Assembly (NCBI RefSeq): GCF_003458415.1
Contig: NZ_QRUF01000004.1
Span: 64,055-128,054 of the forward strand
From: Collinsella sp. AF25-2LB
GTDB taxonomy: Bacteria > Actinomycetota > Coriobacteriia > Coriobacteriales > Coriobacteriaceae
Direction of reading: 5' to 3'
Length of the DNA: 64,000 bases
Made by a program: the position numbers and the translations under genes. Position 1 is the first letter of the stretch. Each line of letters begins with the position of its first letter. Below are positions 40,390 to 48,415 of the stretch, piece after piece. Below the pieces are notes generated by a model. It did no database searches. It was not told the DNA's origin and saw nothing but the letters and a program-made list of their open reading frames with translations.

Positions 40390-42903
40390 CTATAGATAGC
40401 GGCCGGTAATGCTCTTGGAGCAGGCCGCGATGTCGCCTGGCGTACCGGCGCAGACGATTTGCCCGCCGGCGTCGCCACCGCCCGGGCCCATGTCGATCAC
40501 GTAATCGGCGTTACGGATAAGGTCGAGATCGTGTTCGATCACGATAACCGTGGCGCCTTTGGCAACAAGGCCGTCGAACACATTCAGCAACACCTGAACA
40601 TCGAGCGGATGCAGGCCAATCGTGGGCTCGTCAAATACGAATACGGCATCATCCTGCACGCGGCCCATCTCGCTCGCAAGCTTAAGGCGCTGCGCTTCAC
40701 CGCCCGAAAGCGCCGGTGTGGGCTCGCCAAGCGTGAGATAACCCAGGCCCAGGTCGTGCAAGGTCTGCAAGCGCGTCTGAACCTTCTTGAGTCCCAGTGT
40801 GGCGTCGAGCGCCTCATCCACACTCATATCCATAAGCTGCGGCAACGTAAGCAGGCTCCCGTCCTTGCCCTCGCGATGGATATGCGAGGCGGATTCCGCG
40901 TAGCGAGAGCCGCGACATGCGGGACAGACGATCTCGACGTCGGGCAAAAACTGCACGTCGAGCGATATCGAGCCCGTGCCGTCACACGTAGGGCAGCGCA
41001 AGGCGCCGGTGTTGTAGCTAAAGGCGCCCGCCTTGTAGCCGGCTGCCTTGGCCTCGGGCGTACGGGCGAAAGCGCGGCGCAGCTCATCATGGATGTCGGC
41101 ATAAGTCGCTACCGTCGAGCGCACGTTGGCGCCGATGGGCGTAGCGTCAATCAGGTTTGCGCGGGCAATACCCTCGGCATCGACCCAACGCACGTGCCCC
41201 GGCAGGCGCTCGCCAGCTGCCTGCGCCTTGAGTGCCGGGATGAGCGTCTCGAGCACCAACGTCGTCTTGCCCGAACCCGAAACACCCGTAACCGCAACCA
41301 AGCGACCGCGCGGGATATCGACTTCGAGCGGCTTGACGGTATGGATGGCATCGGTCGCCATGCGGATATGGCCCTGGTCGAACATTTCGTCGTCAGTCAC
41401 CTGCGGACGCAAGCGCTTGGGCTCGGCGCGCAAAAACGGCGCGATGCGACTGCTCTGCGATTGCTCGACCTCGTCTACCGTACCAGCGGCGATCACATTG
41501 CCGCCGCCTGCTCCGGCAACGGGGCCCATCTCGACAAGATAGTCGGCTTCCGCCAGTACGCGCGTATCGTGGTCGACAACAACCACGGTGTTGCCGTCAT
41601 CCACCAGATCGCGCATCACGCCCACCAGGCCGTCGACATTGGCAGGATGCAAGCCAATCGAGGGCTCGTCCAGTACATAGAGCACGCCCGTCGAGCGATT
41701 GCGCACCACGCGGGCGAGCTGGACGCGCTGGCGCTCACCCGTGGAGAGCGTGGCGCCGGCGCGGTCGAGCGAGAGATAGTCAAGCCCCAGGTCGACCAAG
41801 CGACGAGCCGTGCTCAAAAATGAATCGCAGATATCCACTGCCATGGGCTGCATCTCGGCCGGCAAGGATGCGGGCACCCCGTGCACCCACTCAATCGCCT
41901 CGCCCAATGTCATGGCCGCCGCCTGTGCCAGATTGATACCGCGTACCTGGGGCTGGCGTGCGGCCTCGGAGAGGCGCGTGCCGCCACAGTCACGGCATGG
42001 CCCCTCGCGCAGAAAGCGCGCAACGCGCTTGAGCCCCTTGTCGTCCTTAACCTTGGCAAGCGCATTCTCCACGGTATAGACGGCGTTGTAATAGGTGAAG
42101 TCGAGCGGCGTGGCGCCCTCGCCGTTTTTGGGAACGTAGAGAATGTGCTTTTTGACCGCCGGACCATGGAACACGATGTCGCGCTCCTGAGGCGTGAGCT
42201 GGTTAAACGGCACGTCGGTGCGTACGCCCATCTCGCCGGCCACCTGCTTCATCAGATCCCACATGAGCGTGCCCCAGGGAAGGACCGCACCTTCGTTGAT
42301 AGTCTTTGACTCGTCGGGCACCAGGCTCGCCTCGTCCACCTCGCGCATGACGCCGGTGCCACCGCAGGTGGGGCATGCACCACCGCTATTGAAAGCCAAA
42401 TCCTCGGCACTCGGCGCGTAGAACTCGCGGCCGCATGTCGGACACGTGAGCGACAGGCCCGCAGCCACGTTAAGGCTCGGCTCCACACGCGCCCCGCAAT
42501 GCGGGCACACGTGATGGGCACAGCGGCTGAAGAGCAAACGCAGGCTATTGTTGAGCTCGGTCATGGTGCCAAAGGTCGAGCGCACGCCCGGCACGCTCGG
42601 ACGCTGGTGCAGCGCGAGCGCCGCCGGCACGTGCAGTACCTCGTCCACCTGAGCGTGCTCGGCCTGCGTCAGGCGACGTCGAGTATAGGTGCTGAGCGCC
42701 TCCAGGTAACGACGCGAGCCCTCGGCATAAAGAACCCCCAGCGCCAGAGAGCTCTTGCCCGAACCTGACACGCCGGCAATACCCACGAGCTTTCCCAGCG
42801 GAATATCGATATCGATGTCCTTAAGGTTATGGACACGTGCGCCACGTACCTCGATAGCCTGCGGGCTCATCTTCTGTTCCGTCACCTTTATCACCCTACT
42901 CAT
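40390..42903 (-). CDS. UvrA2-like ABC ATPase (short excinuclease-A paralogue)
   Basis: An 837-residue protein with two ABC ATPase modules: Walker A GVSGSGKSS (about 44) and GVSGSGKTT (second half), signatures LSTGERQRVQLA and LSGGEAQRLKLA, Walker B YVLDEPSIGLHP and FVFDEPTIGLHP, and Cys4 zinc sites CPHC...CPTC and CPTC...CPAC. It lacks the large insert that brings typical UvrA to 940 residues, marking the class II (UvrA2/DrrC-like) branch, which is linked to drug tolerance and DNA-damage tolerance rather than core repair. ATG 42901-42903 overlaps the ATPase B stop by 8 bp (GGCATGAGTAGG), so translation is coupled. It ends in the palindrome shared with ATPase A. Confidence 0.88.
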   Translation of the reverse strand: MSRVIKVTEQKMSPQAIEVRGARVHNLKDIDIDIPLGKLVGIAGVSGSGKSSLALGVLYAEGSRRYLEALSTYTRRRLTQAEHAQVDEVLHVPAALALHQRPSVPGVRSTFGTMTELNNSLRLLFSRCAHHVCPHCGARVEPSLNVAAGLSLTCPTCGREFYAPSAEDLAFNSGGACPTCGGTGVMREVDEASLVPDESKTINEGAVLPWGTLMWDLMKQVAGEMGVRTDVPFNQLTPQERDIVFHGPAVKKHILYVPKNGEGATPLDFTYYNAVYTVENALAKVKDDKGLKRVARFLREGPCRDCGGTRLSEAARQPQVRGINLAQAAAMTLGEAIEWVHGVPASLPAEMQPMAVDICDSFLSTARRLVDLGLDYLSLDRAGATLSTGERQRVQLARVVRNRSTGVLYVLDEPSIGLHPANVDGLVGVMRDLVDDGNTVVVVDHDTRVLAEADYLVEMGPVAGAGGGNVIAAGTVDEVEQSQSSRIAPFLRAEPKRLRPQVTDDEMFDQGHIRMATDAIHTVKPLEVDIPRGRLVAVTGVSGSGKTTLVLETLIPALKAQAAGERLPGHVRWVDAEGIARANLIDATPIGANVRSTVATYADIHDELRRAFARTPEAKAAGYKAGAFSYNTGALRCPTCDGTGSISLDVQFLPDVEIVCPACRGSRYAESASHIHREGKDGSLLTLPQLMDMSVDEALDATLGLKKVQTRLQTLHDLGLGYLTLGEPTPALSGGEAQRLKLASEMGRVQDDAVFVFDEPTIGLHPLDVQVLLNVFDGLVAKGATVIVIEHDLDLIRNADYVIDMGPGGGDAGGQIVCAGTPGDIAACSKSITGRYL

Positions 42904-44014
42904 GCCATATAACTCGATCGCGAATGTACGCGCCCAGCATGGGCACGGTAAACCGGACGAGGCCGTATCCGGCAGCTTCGATGACGCGCTCGCGAATCAG
43001 GCTTGCGCGATATTTACTCGCCCAGCTCTGGGTACGCTCGCAGCGCTCAATGATATCCGCCATGCGCGTCGGTTTGCCCTCTTCAACCGCCATGGCCTCG
43101 ATAAAGAGGCGCTGTGGACTGCGCAGCCCGTAATACAGAGGCGCGTCAACCGCTTCGTAGAACTCGGAGACGGCATCCGCATGGCCATCCTCGACATCGC
43201 GCCTTTCGATGACCTGCGAGCTACGCCGGACAGCAGACCGCCACATGTAATATCCCACCAGCTGAACCATATAGGGATGCCCCATGCTCTTGTGCGCCGC
43301 AAGGTCCGCTGTCTCCGCGTCAACGTAAAGACCAGCGTCTTTGACCGTCTGGATATACGAATCGCGTACCTTGGGCAAAGATATCGCCTCCAGCGTACGC
43401 TGCTGGGCACGCCGCAAAAACGTCACGCTCGGCTCTTCGAGCAGATCGTCAACCATACTGGGCAAGCCAGCGAACACCAGCGCAAGACCGCGCTGGTCGC
43501 TATCGGGCAAGCCCGTGGCATCCTGGTCTCCGAGCAACTGCTGATAGAGAACGGCAAGGGCCGCCAGTTCCTCGATAGACGCCGATTGTGCCTCGTCAAT
43601 CGCAAACAGTATGCCCTTGCCTGGACCGAGCTTCTTGAGGCGCTCGTTGACCAGCCCTCGCAACGTTTCGCCCTTTGCTCGCGCCGCCTCGACCGACATC
43701 CGGCCAAACGACGGACCGAACTCCATTGACGTCACAACGGGCTTATTCGAGCGAAGCGCGTCGGCTAAGCGGTCGCATAAGCCAAGCGAAGCGGAATCGG
43801 AGATAACCGCCCATCCGCGCTCGCTGGCTAGACGTTGCAGCTCCCGCAGGAGAACCGTTTTGCCGCAGCCGCGGTTTCCCGTAATGAGCATGAGCCTACC
43901 CGGCGCTCCGGCGCCGTTGTCGAGTCCTTCCTCAAAATCTTCGATGACCGACTCTCGACCGATGAGCATCGGAGGCCGCTTGCCTGCCGTTGGCTTAAAG
44001 GGATTTGGATTCAT
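42896..44014 (-). CDS. AAA+/STAND-like ATPase with winged helix, copy B (coupled to UvrA2)
   Basis: A 372-residue paralogue of the ATPase at 39250. It opens NPFKPTAGKRPPMLIGRESVIEDFEEGL, has Walker A GNRGCGKTV (about 46-54), Walker B ILFAIDEAQS (about 143) and the shared VFAGLPSMVDDLLEEPSVTFLRRAQQ, which closely parallels GLPNNVSTLLNHKTVSFLRRAQQ in copy A. The end forms a winged-helix region (TRMADIIERCERTQSWASKYRASLIRERV). The stop TAG (42896-42898) overlaps the start of uvrA2, indicating a two-gene operon. Three tandem 10-bp repeats lie 37-66 bp upstream (44051-44080). Function not known; coupling suggests it works with UvrA2. Confidence 0.8.
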   Translation of the reverse strand: MNPNPFKPTAGKRPPMLIGRESVIEDFEEGLDNGAGAPGRLMLITGNRGCGKTVLLRELQRLASERGWAVISDSASLGLCDRLADALRSNKPVVTSMEFGPSFGRMSVEAARAKGETLRGLVNERLKKLGPGKGILFAIDEAQSASIEELAALAVLYQQLLGDQDATGLPDSDQRGLALVFAGLPSMVDDLLEEPSVTFLRRAQQRTLEAISLPKVRDSYIQTVKDAGLYVDAETADLAAHKSMGHPYMVQLVGYYMWRSAVRRSSQVIERRDVEDGHADAVSEFYEAVDAPLYYGLRSPQRLFIEAMAVEEGKPTRMADIIERCERTQSWASKYRASLIRERVIEAAGYGLVRFTVPMLGAYIRDRVIWHE

Positions 44015-44050
44015 GTCGGCCTCCTCGGATCGGTAAATCCTGGTAACAGT

Positions 44051-44080
44051 TATACCAACTTATACCGAGTTATACCAACT
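44051..44080. promoter_or_regulatory. Three tandem 10-bp iteron-like repeats before ATPase B
   Basis: TATACCAACT, TATACCGAGT, TATACCAACT in direct succession; the 10-bp period places each on the same helix face. An incomplete fourth (TGGTAACAGT) precedes. Candidate binding site for ATPase B itself or another regulator. Confidence 0.5.
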
Positions 44081-44085
44081 GAATC

Positions 44086-44110
44086 TGACAAAGGGGCTGC
44101 CCCTCTGTCA
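44086..44110. repeat. ACAAAGGGG palindrome overlapping the GTPase stop codon
   Basis: TGACAAAGGGG-CTG-CCCCTCTGTCA, one mismatched pair. On the minus strand the right end gives CAC ATG TGA, the last codons of the translational GTPase gene, as with trmL and its repeat. Confidence 0.75.
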
Positions 44111-46111
44111 CATGTGGCCGAAAAACTCGGCGTCTGCTGCTCGCCAGGGGCGGAAGGTGGCGGGATCGATCTTTACGTGCGCCGCGGCGGGTACGTCGTA
44201 CCATTTGACCGTGTAACCAGCGCCGTGAGAGCAAAAGACCGAGTCGGGCGTGTTGGGCAGATCGGCCTCGGGCTCATAGGCGGCCGTCTCGATTACGCGC
44301 TCGGCATCATGGCAAGCCGCATAGCCGGCGAACTCCAGGTACAGATGCCCGCGACCGCTCGTGTAGGCAGCTACCTCCAGGGCATAGTCCTGCACCTCGG
44401 ATGCCGGCACGCGACCCACAAGCTTCGCCCGGTCCCCCGTCATCGTCGGTGGCTCGTACTCGGCACCCATGCGCGTGGCATCCGAGAGCGCCCGGCCCAC
44501 GCACTCCCCCGGCACCTCGAGCTCAAAGTGGTACCACGGCTCCAACAGCACCGCCGCGCCAGCCTCACGCGCCTGCATGAGCCCCTGGCGAATCGCGCGG
44601 TACGTGGCCTGGCGAAAATCGCCGCCCTCGGTGTGTTTGGCATGCGCACGGCCGCCCGTGAGCGTAATGCGCACATCGGTGATGGGCGAGCCGGTCAGCA
44701 CGCCCAGGTGATCGCGCTCCATGGCGTTGGTGAGTGCCAGACGCTGCCAGTTAAGATCGAGCTCATCGGTCGAGGTCACGGTGCCAAACTGCACGCCCGA
44801 ACCCGCCGGCAACGGCTCCAGACGCAGATGCACCTCGGCATAGTGGCGCAGTGGCTCAAAGTGGCCCACGCCCTCGACCGGCTGCGAAATAGTCTCCTTA
44901 TAGAGAATGCCGCCAGACTCAAACGCAACCGAAAGGCCAAAGCGATCGGCCAACACCCGCTGCACGACCTCGAGCTGCACCGCCCCCATAAGCTGCAGAT
45001 GTATTTGTTCAAGATGGGTGTTCCAGCCTACGCCGAGCATGGGATCTTCGTCCGCCAACTCAGTCAGCGCTTTGAACACCGCGTGGACATCGTGTTCGCC
45101 CGGAAGCACCGTATAGGTGAGGACCGGCGCAATGACGGGCGCATCGCACGCGGGTTCCGCGCCCAGAGCGTCCCCTGGGCGAACGTGCGCAAGGCCCGTC
45201 ACGGCACAAATGCCGCCAGCAGCAACTTCTTGGGCAAGCTCATACTTCTCGCCGTTATAGATGCGTACCTGATCGACCTTCTGCTCCCATGCCTCGGCAC
45301 CGGAACGTCCGTTAATCACCTGTTTGGCATGCAGCGTGCCGCCGGTCACTTTAACCCAAGCCAAGCGCTCGCCGCGGTCCCCGCGGCTGACGCGATAGAC
45401 GCGGGCGGCAAACTCCGGGAGCCACGCCTGTTCGCGCATCAGCGCGCATATACCATCCAACAGCTCGTCCACACCTTGGTCCTTGAGCGCCGAGCCGGCA
45501 AAGCAGGGAAAGAGCTTGCGCTCAGCAACCATGCGCGACAGCGTCGCGGAGGAAAGCTCACCCGCCTCAAGAAACTCCTCGAGCGCCGCTTCGTCCAACG
45601 CAGCAGCGTCCTCCTGAACGGCGCCACCCGCCAGCAGTTCGTTGGCATCCAGGCACCCCTCAGAAAGACGTTGCCCAAGTTGTGCCAGCAAAACATCGCG
45701 GCCGGGATTCTCCAAATCGATCTTGTTGATAAAGATGAACGTCGGGATGTCATAGCGCGCAAGCAGGCGCCACAGGGTTTCGGTGTGCCCCTGTACGCCA
45801 TCGTTGGCGCCTACCACCAGAATCGCGTAGTCCAGGGCACGCAGCGTGCGCTCCGCCTCGGCAGAAAAATCGACATGGCCGGGAGCGTCCACGAGCATAA
45901 CGTGGGTGTCACCATGGTCGAGCACAGCCTGCGACGAGAAGATCGTGATACCGCGCTCACGCTCAATCTCGTTCGTATCCAGATGCGAGTCGCCATCGTC
46001 AACGCGGCCGCGCTTGCGAATGCGGCCCGCGTTAAACAGCATGGCCTCGGCCAGCGTGGTCTTGCCGGCATCGACATGCGCCAAGATTCCAGCGACCGCT
46101 TGCTTCGACAT
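44108..46111 (-). CDS. TetM/EF-G-like translational GTPase
   Basis: A 667-residue translation factor of the EF-G/TetM superfamily. The G domain shows AHVDAGKTT (11-19), RERGITI (switch I), DAPGHVDF (G3), NKIDL (G4) and GSAL (G5); the rest has EF-G-type domains II-V with the decoding-site region less clear. The sequence is nearer the TetM/TetO/OtrA branch (LAHVDAGKTTL, SLLYxTGR-like start) than EF-G proper, but it is distant and length is more than TetM's 639. Role in tetracycline resistance cannot be claimed; many gut Firmicutes/Coriobacteria carry such distant chromosomal homologues. ATG 46109-46111 follows AGAGGAG. The stop codon is supplied by the palindrome 44086-44110. Confidence 0.82.
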   Translation of the reverse strand: MSKQAVAGILAHVDAGKTTLAEAMLFNAGRIRKRGRVDDGDSHLDTNEIERERGITIFSSQAVLDHGDTHVMLVDAPGHVDFSAEAERTLRALDYAILVVGANDGVQGHTETLWRLLARYDIPTFIFINKIDLENPGRDVLLAQLGQRLSEGCLDANELLAGGAVQEDAAALDEAALEEFLEAGELSSATLSRMVAERKLFPCFAGSALKDQGVDELLDGICALMREQAWLPEFAARVYRVSRGDRGERLAWVKVTGGTLHAKQVINGRSGAEAWEQKVDQVRIYNGEKYELAQEVAAGGICAVTGLAHVRPGDALGAEPACDAPVIAPVLTYTVLPGEHDVHAVFKALTELADEDPMLGVGWNTHLEQIHLQLMGAVQLEVVQRVLADRFGLSVAFESGGILYKETISQPVEGVGHFEPLRHYAEVHLRLEPLPAGSGVQFGTVTSTDELDLNWQRLALTNAMERDHLGVLTGSPITDVRITLTGGRAHAKHTEGGDFRQATYRAIRQGLMQAREAGAAVLLEPWYHFELEVPGECVGRALSDATRMGAEYEPPTMTGDRAKLVGRVPASEVQDYALEVAAYTSGRGHLYLEFAGYAACHDAERVIETAAYEPEADLPNTPDSVFCSHGAGYTVKWYDVPAAAHVKIDPATFRPWRAADAEFFGHM

Positions 46112-46298
46112 GGCTCTCCTCTTATTGCAAGCCCATCGCACGCGGCAACGGGCACCCTCGTTCCACACTGGATGATACAATTTACGGGCCGGCGGGCGAA
46201 GCGGGCCCTATCCCCCGACCGAGCTCATCGCCCCGCGTTGCCGCGCGGCGATTTTCGTAGGTTCGCGCCTTGCGAAAGCCGGCTTGCAAATCAGCACA

Positions 46299-46337
46299 GC
46301 GAACGAAAATGACCCCACCTGGGCCAGTTTCGTTCGC
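46299..46337 (-). terminator. Hairpin after the GNAT gene
   Basis: Perfect 10-bp arms GCGAACGAAA / TTTCGTTCGC separated by 19 bases. On the minus strand it lies 28 bp past the GNAT stop codon; T-run is within the stem, so termination strength is uncertain. Confidence 0.45.
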
Positions 46338-46364
46338 ATGAATTATTGATATGAGGCGTCGCTC

Positions 46365-46853
46365 TTACGCCTCGCGCAGCCAGTCAAACGCAACACGCGG
46401 CGTACCGTCCGACACATATACGATACCGGCGCGCTTAAACCCGGCCTTGGCAATGGCTCCCTGCATGGGCAGGTTGTCCTGGTGCGTATCGATGCGCAGG
46501 TGGTCGGCGCGCTCCTTGGCAAAGGCAAACATCGCGGCCGCGATACCGTGCACGGTGCCGTCGGACGCCACGCGGTGCAGTACGGCGTACGGAGTGTCGC
46601 TGTGCCACTGACCGTCCTCGATGACGTCATAGCACTCGTCCGGGCCCGGCAAAAAGGCAAACGTCGCCACCACGCGACCGTCGACTTCGCACACATAGCT
46701 GCCACCAGCGGCAATATCGGCAGCCAGTTGCTCGGCAGAAGGCGTGCCCTCGGGCCACTGCGTGGCGTTGCCATGCGCGCGCATAAAGGCGCGGGCGGCG
46801 TCGTAGATAGCCATGACAGCGGGAATGTCGGTATCGAGGGTTTTTCTGATCAT
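46365..46853 (-). CDS. GNAT-family N-acetyltransferase
   Basis: A 162-residue acetyltransferase transferring an acetyl group from acetyl-CoA to an unknown amine. The N-terminus (MIRKTLDTDIPAVMAIYDAARAFMRAHGN) is the usual beta1-alpha1 of GNAT proteins, VVATFAFLPGPDECYD is beta4, and VASDGTVHGIAAAMFAFAKERADHLRIDTHQDNLPMQGAIAKAGFKRAGIV covers the CoA-binding region, in which the common Q/R-x-x-G-x-G/A is replaced by VHGIAA, and the late helix typical of the family. ATG 46851-46853 is used; no good ribosome binding site is seen. The inverted repeat 46875-46906 lies between it and the divergent small zinc-protein gene. Confidence 0.85.
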   Translation of the reverse strand: MIRKTLDTDIPAVMAIYDAARAFMRAHGNATQWPEGTPSAEQLAADIAAGGSYVCEVDGRVVATFAFLPGPDECYDVIEDGQWHSDTPYAVLHRVASDGTVHGIAAAMFAFAKERADHLRIDTHQDNLPMQGAIAKAGFKRAGIVYVSDGTPRVAFDWLREA

Positions 46854-46874
46854 CACGCGGCGACCTCACGTTTA

Positions 46875-46906
46875 TTGGTATCACTTTGATTGAGCAATGA
46901 TACCAA
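46875..46906. promoter_or_regulatory. Inverted repeat in the GNAT / small protein divergent promoter
   Basis: TTGGTATCA at 46875-46883 and TGATACCAA at 46898-46906 form a perfect 9-bp dyad with a 14-bp spacer, centred between the two divergent genes. Candidate operator for both. Confidence 0.5.
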
Positions 46907-46930
46907 CGTTTGGAGAAGGGCGCGAAGCAG

Positions 46931-47227
46931 ATGGGAAGCAAAAAGCGAGCCGCCTGGTCAAAGGCCAAAAGCGAGTTTTTGGGCGCTGCCACGGGCGGCG
47001 ATATGAGCGACCTGTTTGCGCGCGAGGACGAGCGCCGCGACGCCCTGGACGCCGAGCGCGATGAGGCCTGGCGCTACAAGTCGTGCGAACGCAAAAACCG
47101 TTACGACACGCGCGCCGAGGCCGAGGCAGTTATGGCCGACTGCGAAAACCGCGGACGTCGCGGGCTGGCCTGCTACAAATGCGAATACTGCGGCGGCTGG
47201 CACCTGACGTCGCACCCTTGGAAATAG
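46931..47227 (+). CDS. Small Cys/His-rich hypothetical protein (98 aa)
   Basis: I do not recognise a named family for this 98-residue protein. The N-terminal half is charged and helical (KKRAAWSKAKSEFLGAATGG), followed by a KSCERKNRYDTRAEAEAVM segment and a C-terminal CYKCEYCGGWHLTSHPW, giving C-x2-C-x2-C ... H that could bind zinc. The KNRYDTRAEAE ... YxCxYCGxWHLT pattern is known from many small phage- and host-encoded proteins of unknown role. ATG 46931 follows AAGGG; an in-frame TTG 21 bp upstream is less likely. Divergent from the GNAT gene with a shared operator-like repeat. Confidence 0.7.
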   Translation: MGSKKRAAWSKAKSEFLGAATGGDMSDLFAREDERRDALDAERDEAWRYKSCERKNRYDTRAEAEAVMADCENRGRRGLACYKCEYCGGWHLTSHPWK

Positions 47228-47275
47228 ACCCCGCATCGGCACAGCACTGACGGAGTGCCAGCCGTTGTACGGAAG

Positions 47276-47980
47276 CTACGGGCGCGGCGGCACCAGAACA
47301 TCGTAACGAACGGCCTTGCCCGCAAGCTGATAGCTCGGCTTAACGCCGGCAAGCAGCGGCCCCTTCACCGGCCGCTTGATAACGACCTTGCGCGGGTGCA
47401 CCGCAAGCGCAGCTTCGACCAGCGCCTCCTCATCGGCACACGGCTGTTCCAGATGATGCAAAAGTTGGAACTTCTTTTTAACCGCCGCGCTCTTGGTGCG
47501 CTCGGGAAACATGGGGTCCAGATACACCACGTCGGGAGCCGCGAGCTCGCCCCGCCCTATCAGCTCAGCTGTATGGCGAAGACCGGCAATGCTGTCCTCG
47601 CCGGCATGTAAGCGCATGCGTGCCACGGCTGTCGCAAGCGCCGGGTCATCCGCCGCGCGATCCAAGGCATCCTGCAACAGCACCGCGATCACGCAATCCT
47701 GTTCATACAGATCAACGGCAAAGCCCGCGGCAGCCAGCAGCAGCGAATCCTCGCCAAAGCCTGCCGTGGCGTCAATCGCCCATGGGCGCTCGACGCCTTT
47801 TGTGCGCGCAGCTTTCACCAGCAGCTCTTGCTGCAGACGGCCCTGCTTGAGCCTTGGAAGCATACGGGCAAAATCGGCACGCAGCTCCATCGCGCCGTCG
47901 GTGAGCGTGAGGCCCTCGGGCTTCCCGATCAGCTCAAGCCCCGCGGCCCGAGCAACAGAAAAGGAATCGATGACGCCCAT
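47276..47980 (-). CDS. rsmJ: 16S rRNA (guanine(1516)-N2)-methyltransferase RsmJ-like
   Basis: A 234-residue Rossmann-type methyltransferase. DATAGFGEDSLLLAAAGF is the SAM-binding motif I in the RsmJ form (DATAGLGrDaf), DVVYLDPMFPERTKSA is motif IV (DPMFP), and the N-terminal ELRADFARMLPRLKQGRLQQELLVKA matches RsmJ as well. The usual substrate is G1516 of 16S rRNA. ATG 47978-47980 follows GAAGGAG. Monocistronic; the upstream region holds the 47-aa membrane protein on the same strand. Confidence 0.85.
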   Translation of the reverse strand: MGVIDSFSVARAAGLELIGKPEGLTLTDGAMELRADFARMLPRLKQGRLQQELLVKAARTKGVERPWAIDATAGFGEDSLLLAAAGFAVDLYEQDCVIAVLLQDALDRAADDPALATAVARMRLHAGEDSIAGLRHTAELIGRGELAAPDVVYLDPMFPERTKSAAVKKKFQLLHHLEQPCADEEALVEAALAVHPRKVVIKRPVKGPLLAGVKPSYQLAGKAVRYDVLVPPRP

Positions 47981-48043
47981 GGACACTCCTTCACAAGCAA
48001 AATGAATACGTGAGCGCCGCCCCTGTCGGCACTCAACCGTCCG

Positions 48044-48187
48044 CTATTGTCCCACATGCGACATGGCCCACAGCATCCCAATGCAAAGCACCGCCATCAA
48101 TCCCGTGCATACGGCAGCGATCACGGAATCGCTCATGCGCCTTCCCAACGACCGCGGCTCGCGCACTTGCCCTGTTCCGTACATCAT
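48044..48187 (-). CDS. Small single-span membrane protein (47 aa)
   Basis: A 47-residue frame starts at ATG 48185-48187 (a second ATG follows directly) with a very strong AAGGAGGAGCC site in front. After a basic N-terminal region (GQVREPRSLGRRMSDS) comes one hydrophobic helix (SVIAAVCTGLMAVLCIGMLW) and a short C-terminal end (AMSHVGQ). No known family is recognised. It lies 63 bp upstream of rsmJ on the same strand, perhaps co-transcribed. The ribosome binding site and textbook membrane topology (positive-inside) are the evidence that it is real. Confidence 0.6.
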   Translation of the reverse strand: MMYGTGQVREPRSLGRRMSDSVIAAVCTGLMAVLCIGMLWAMSHVGQ

Positions 48188-48415
48188 GGCTCCTCCTTAG
48201 ACCAACTCCTTGTTACGCCTTCATCATCGCAGCGCCGTACATGAGCTGCCATCGATTTGACTTACGCCCAGCTTTCCTTTTTGAAAGGTTGGACCGTGCA
48301 GGCAAGAAACGCTTTCAAACGCATGCATCGCCCCGTTGAACTACAATGTGCTTCACGATATGTGCCGCAACCTGGGTGCGACAGATTCTCCGCGCCCGCA
48401 TCGAAAGGACCAGCT

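Noticed and set aside
44108-46111. Tetracycline resistance gene tet(M/W/O)
   Set aside because: Similarity is limited to general GTPase motifs and fold; mobile context is lacking. Reported as TetM/EF-G-like only.
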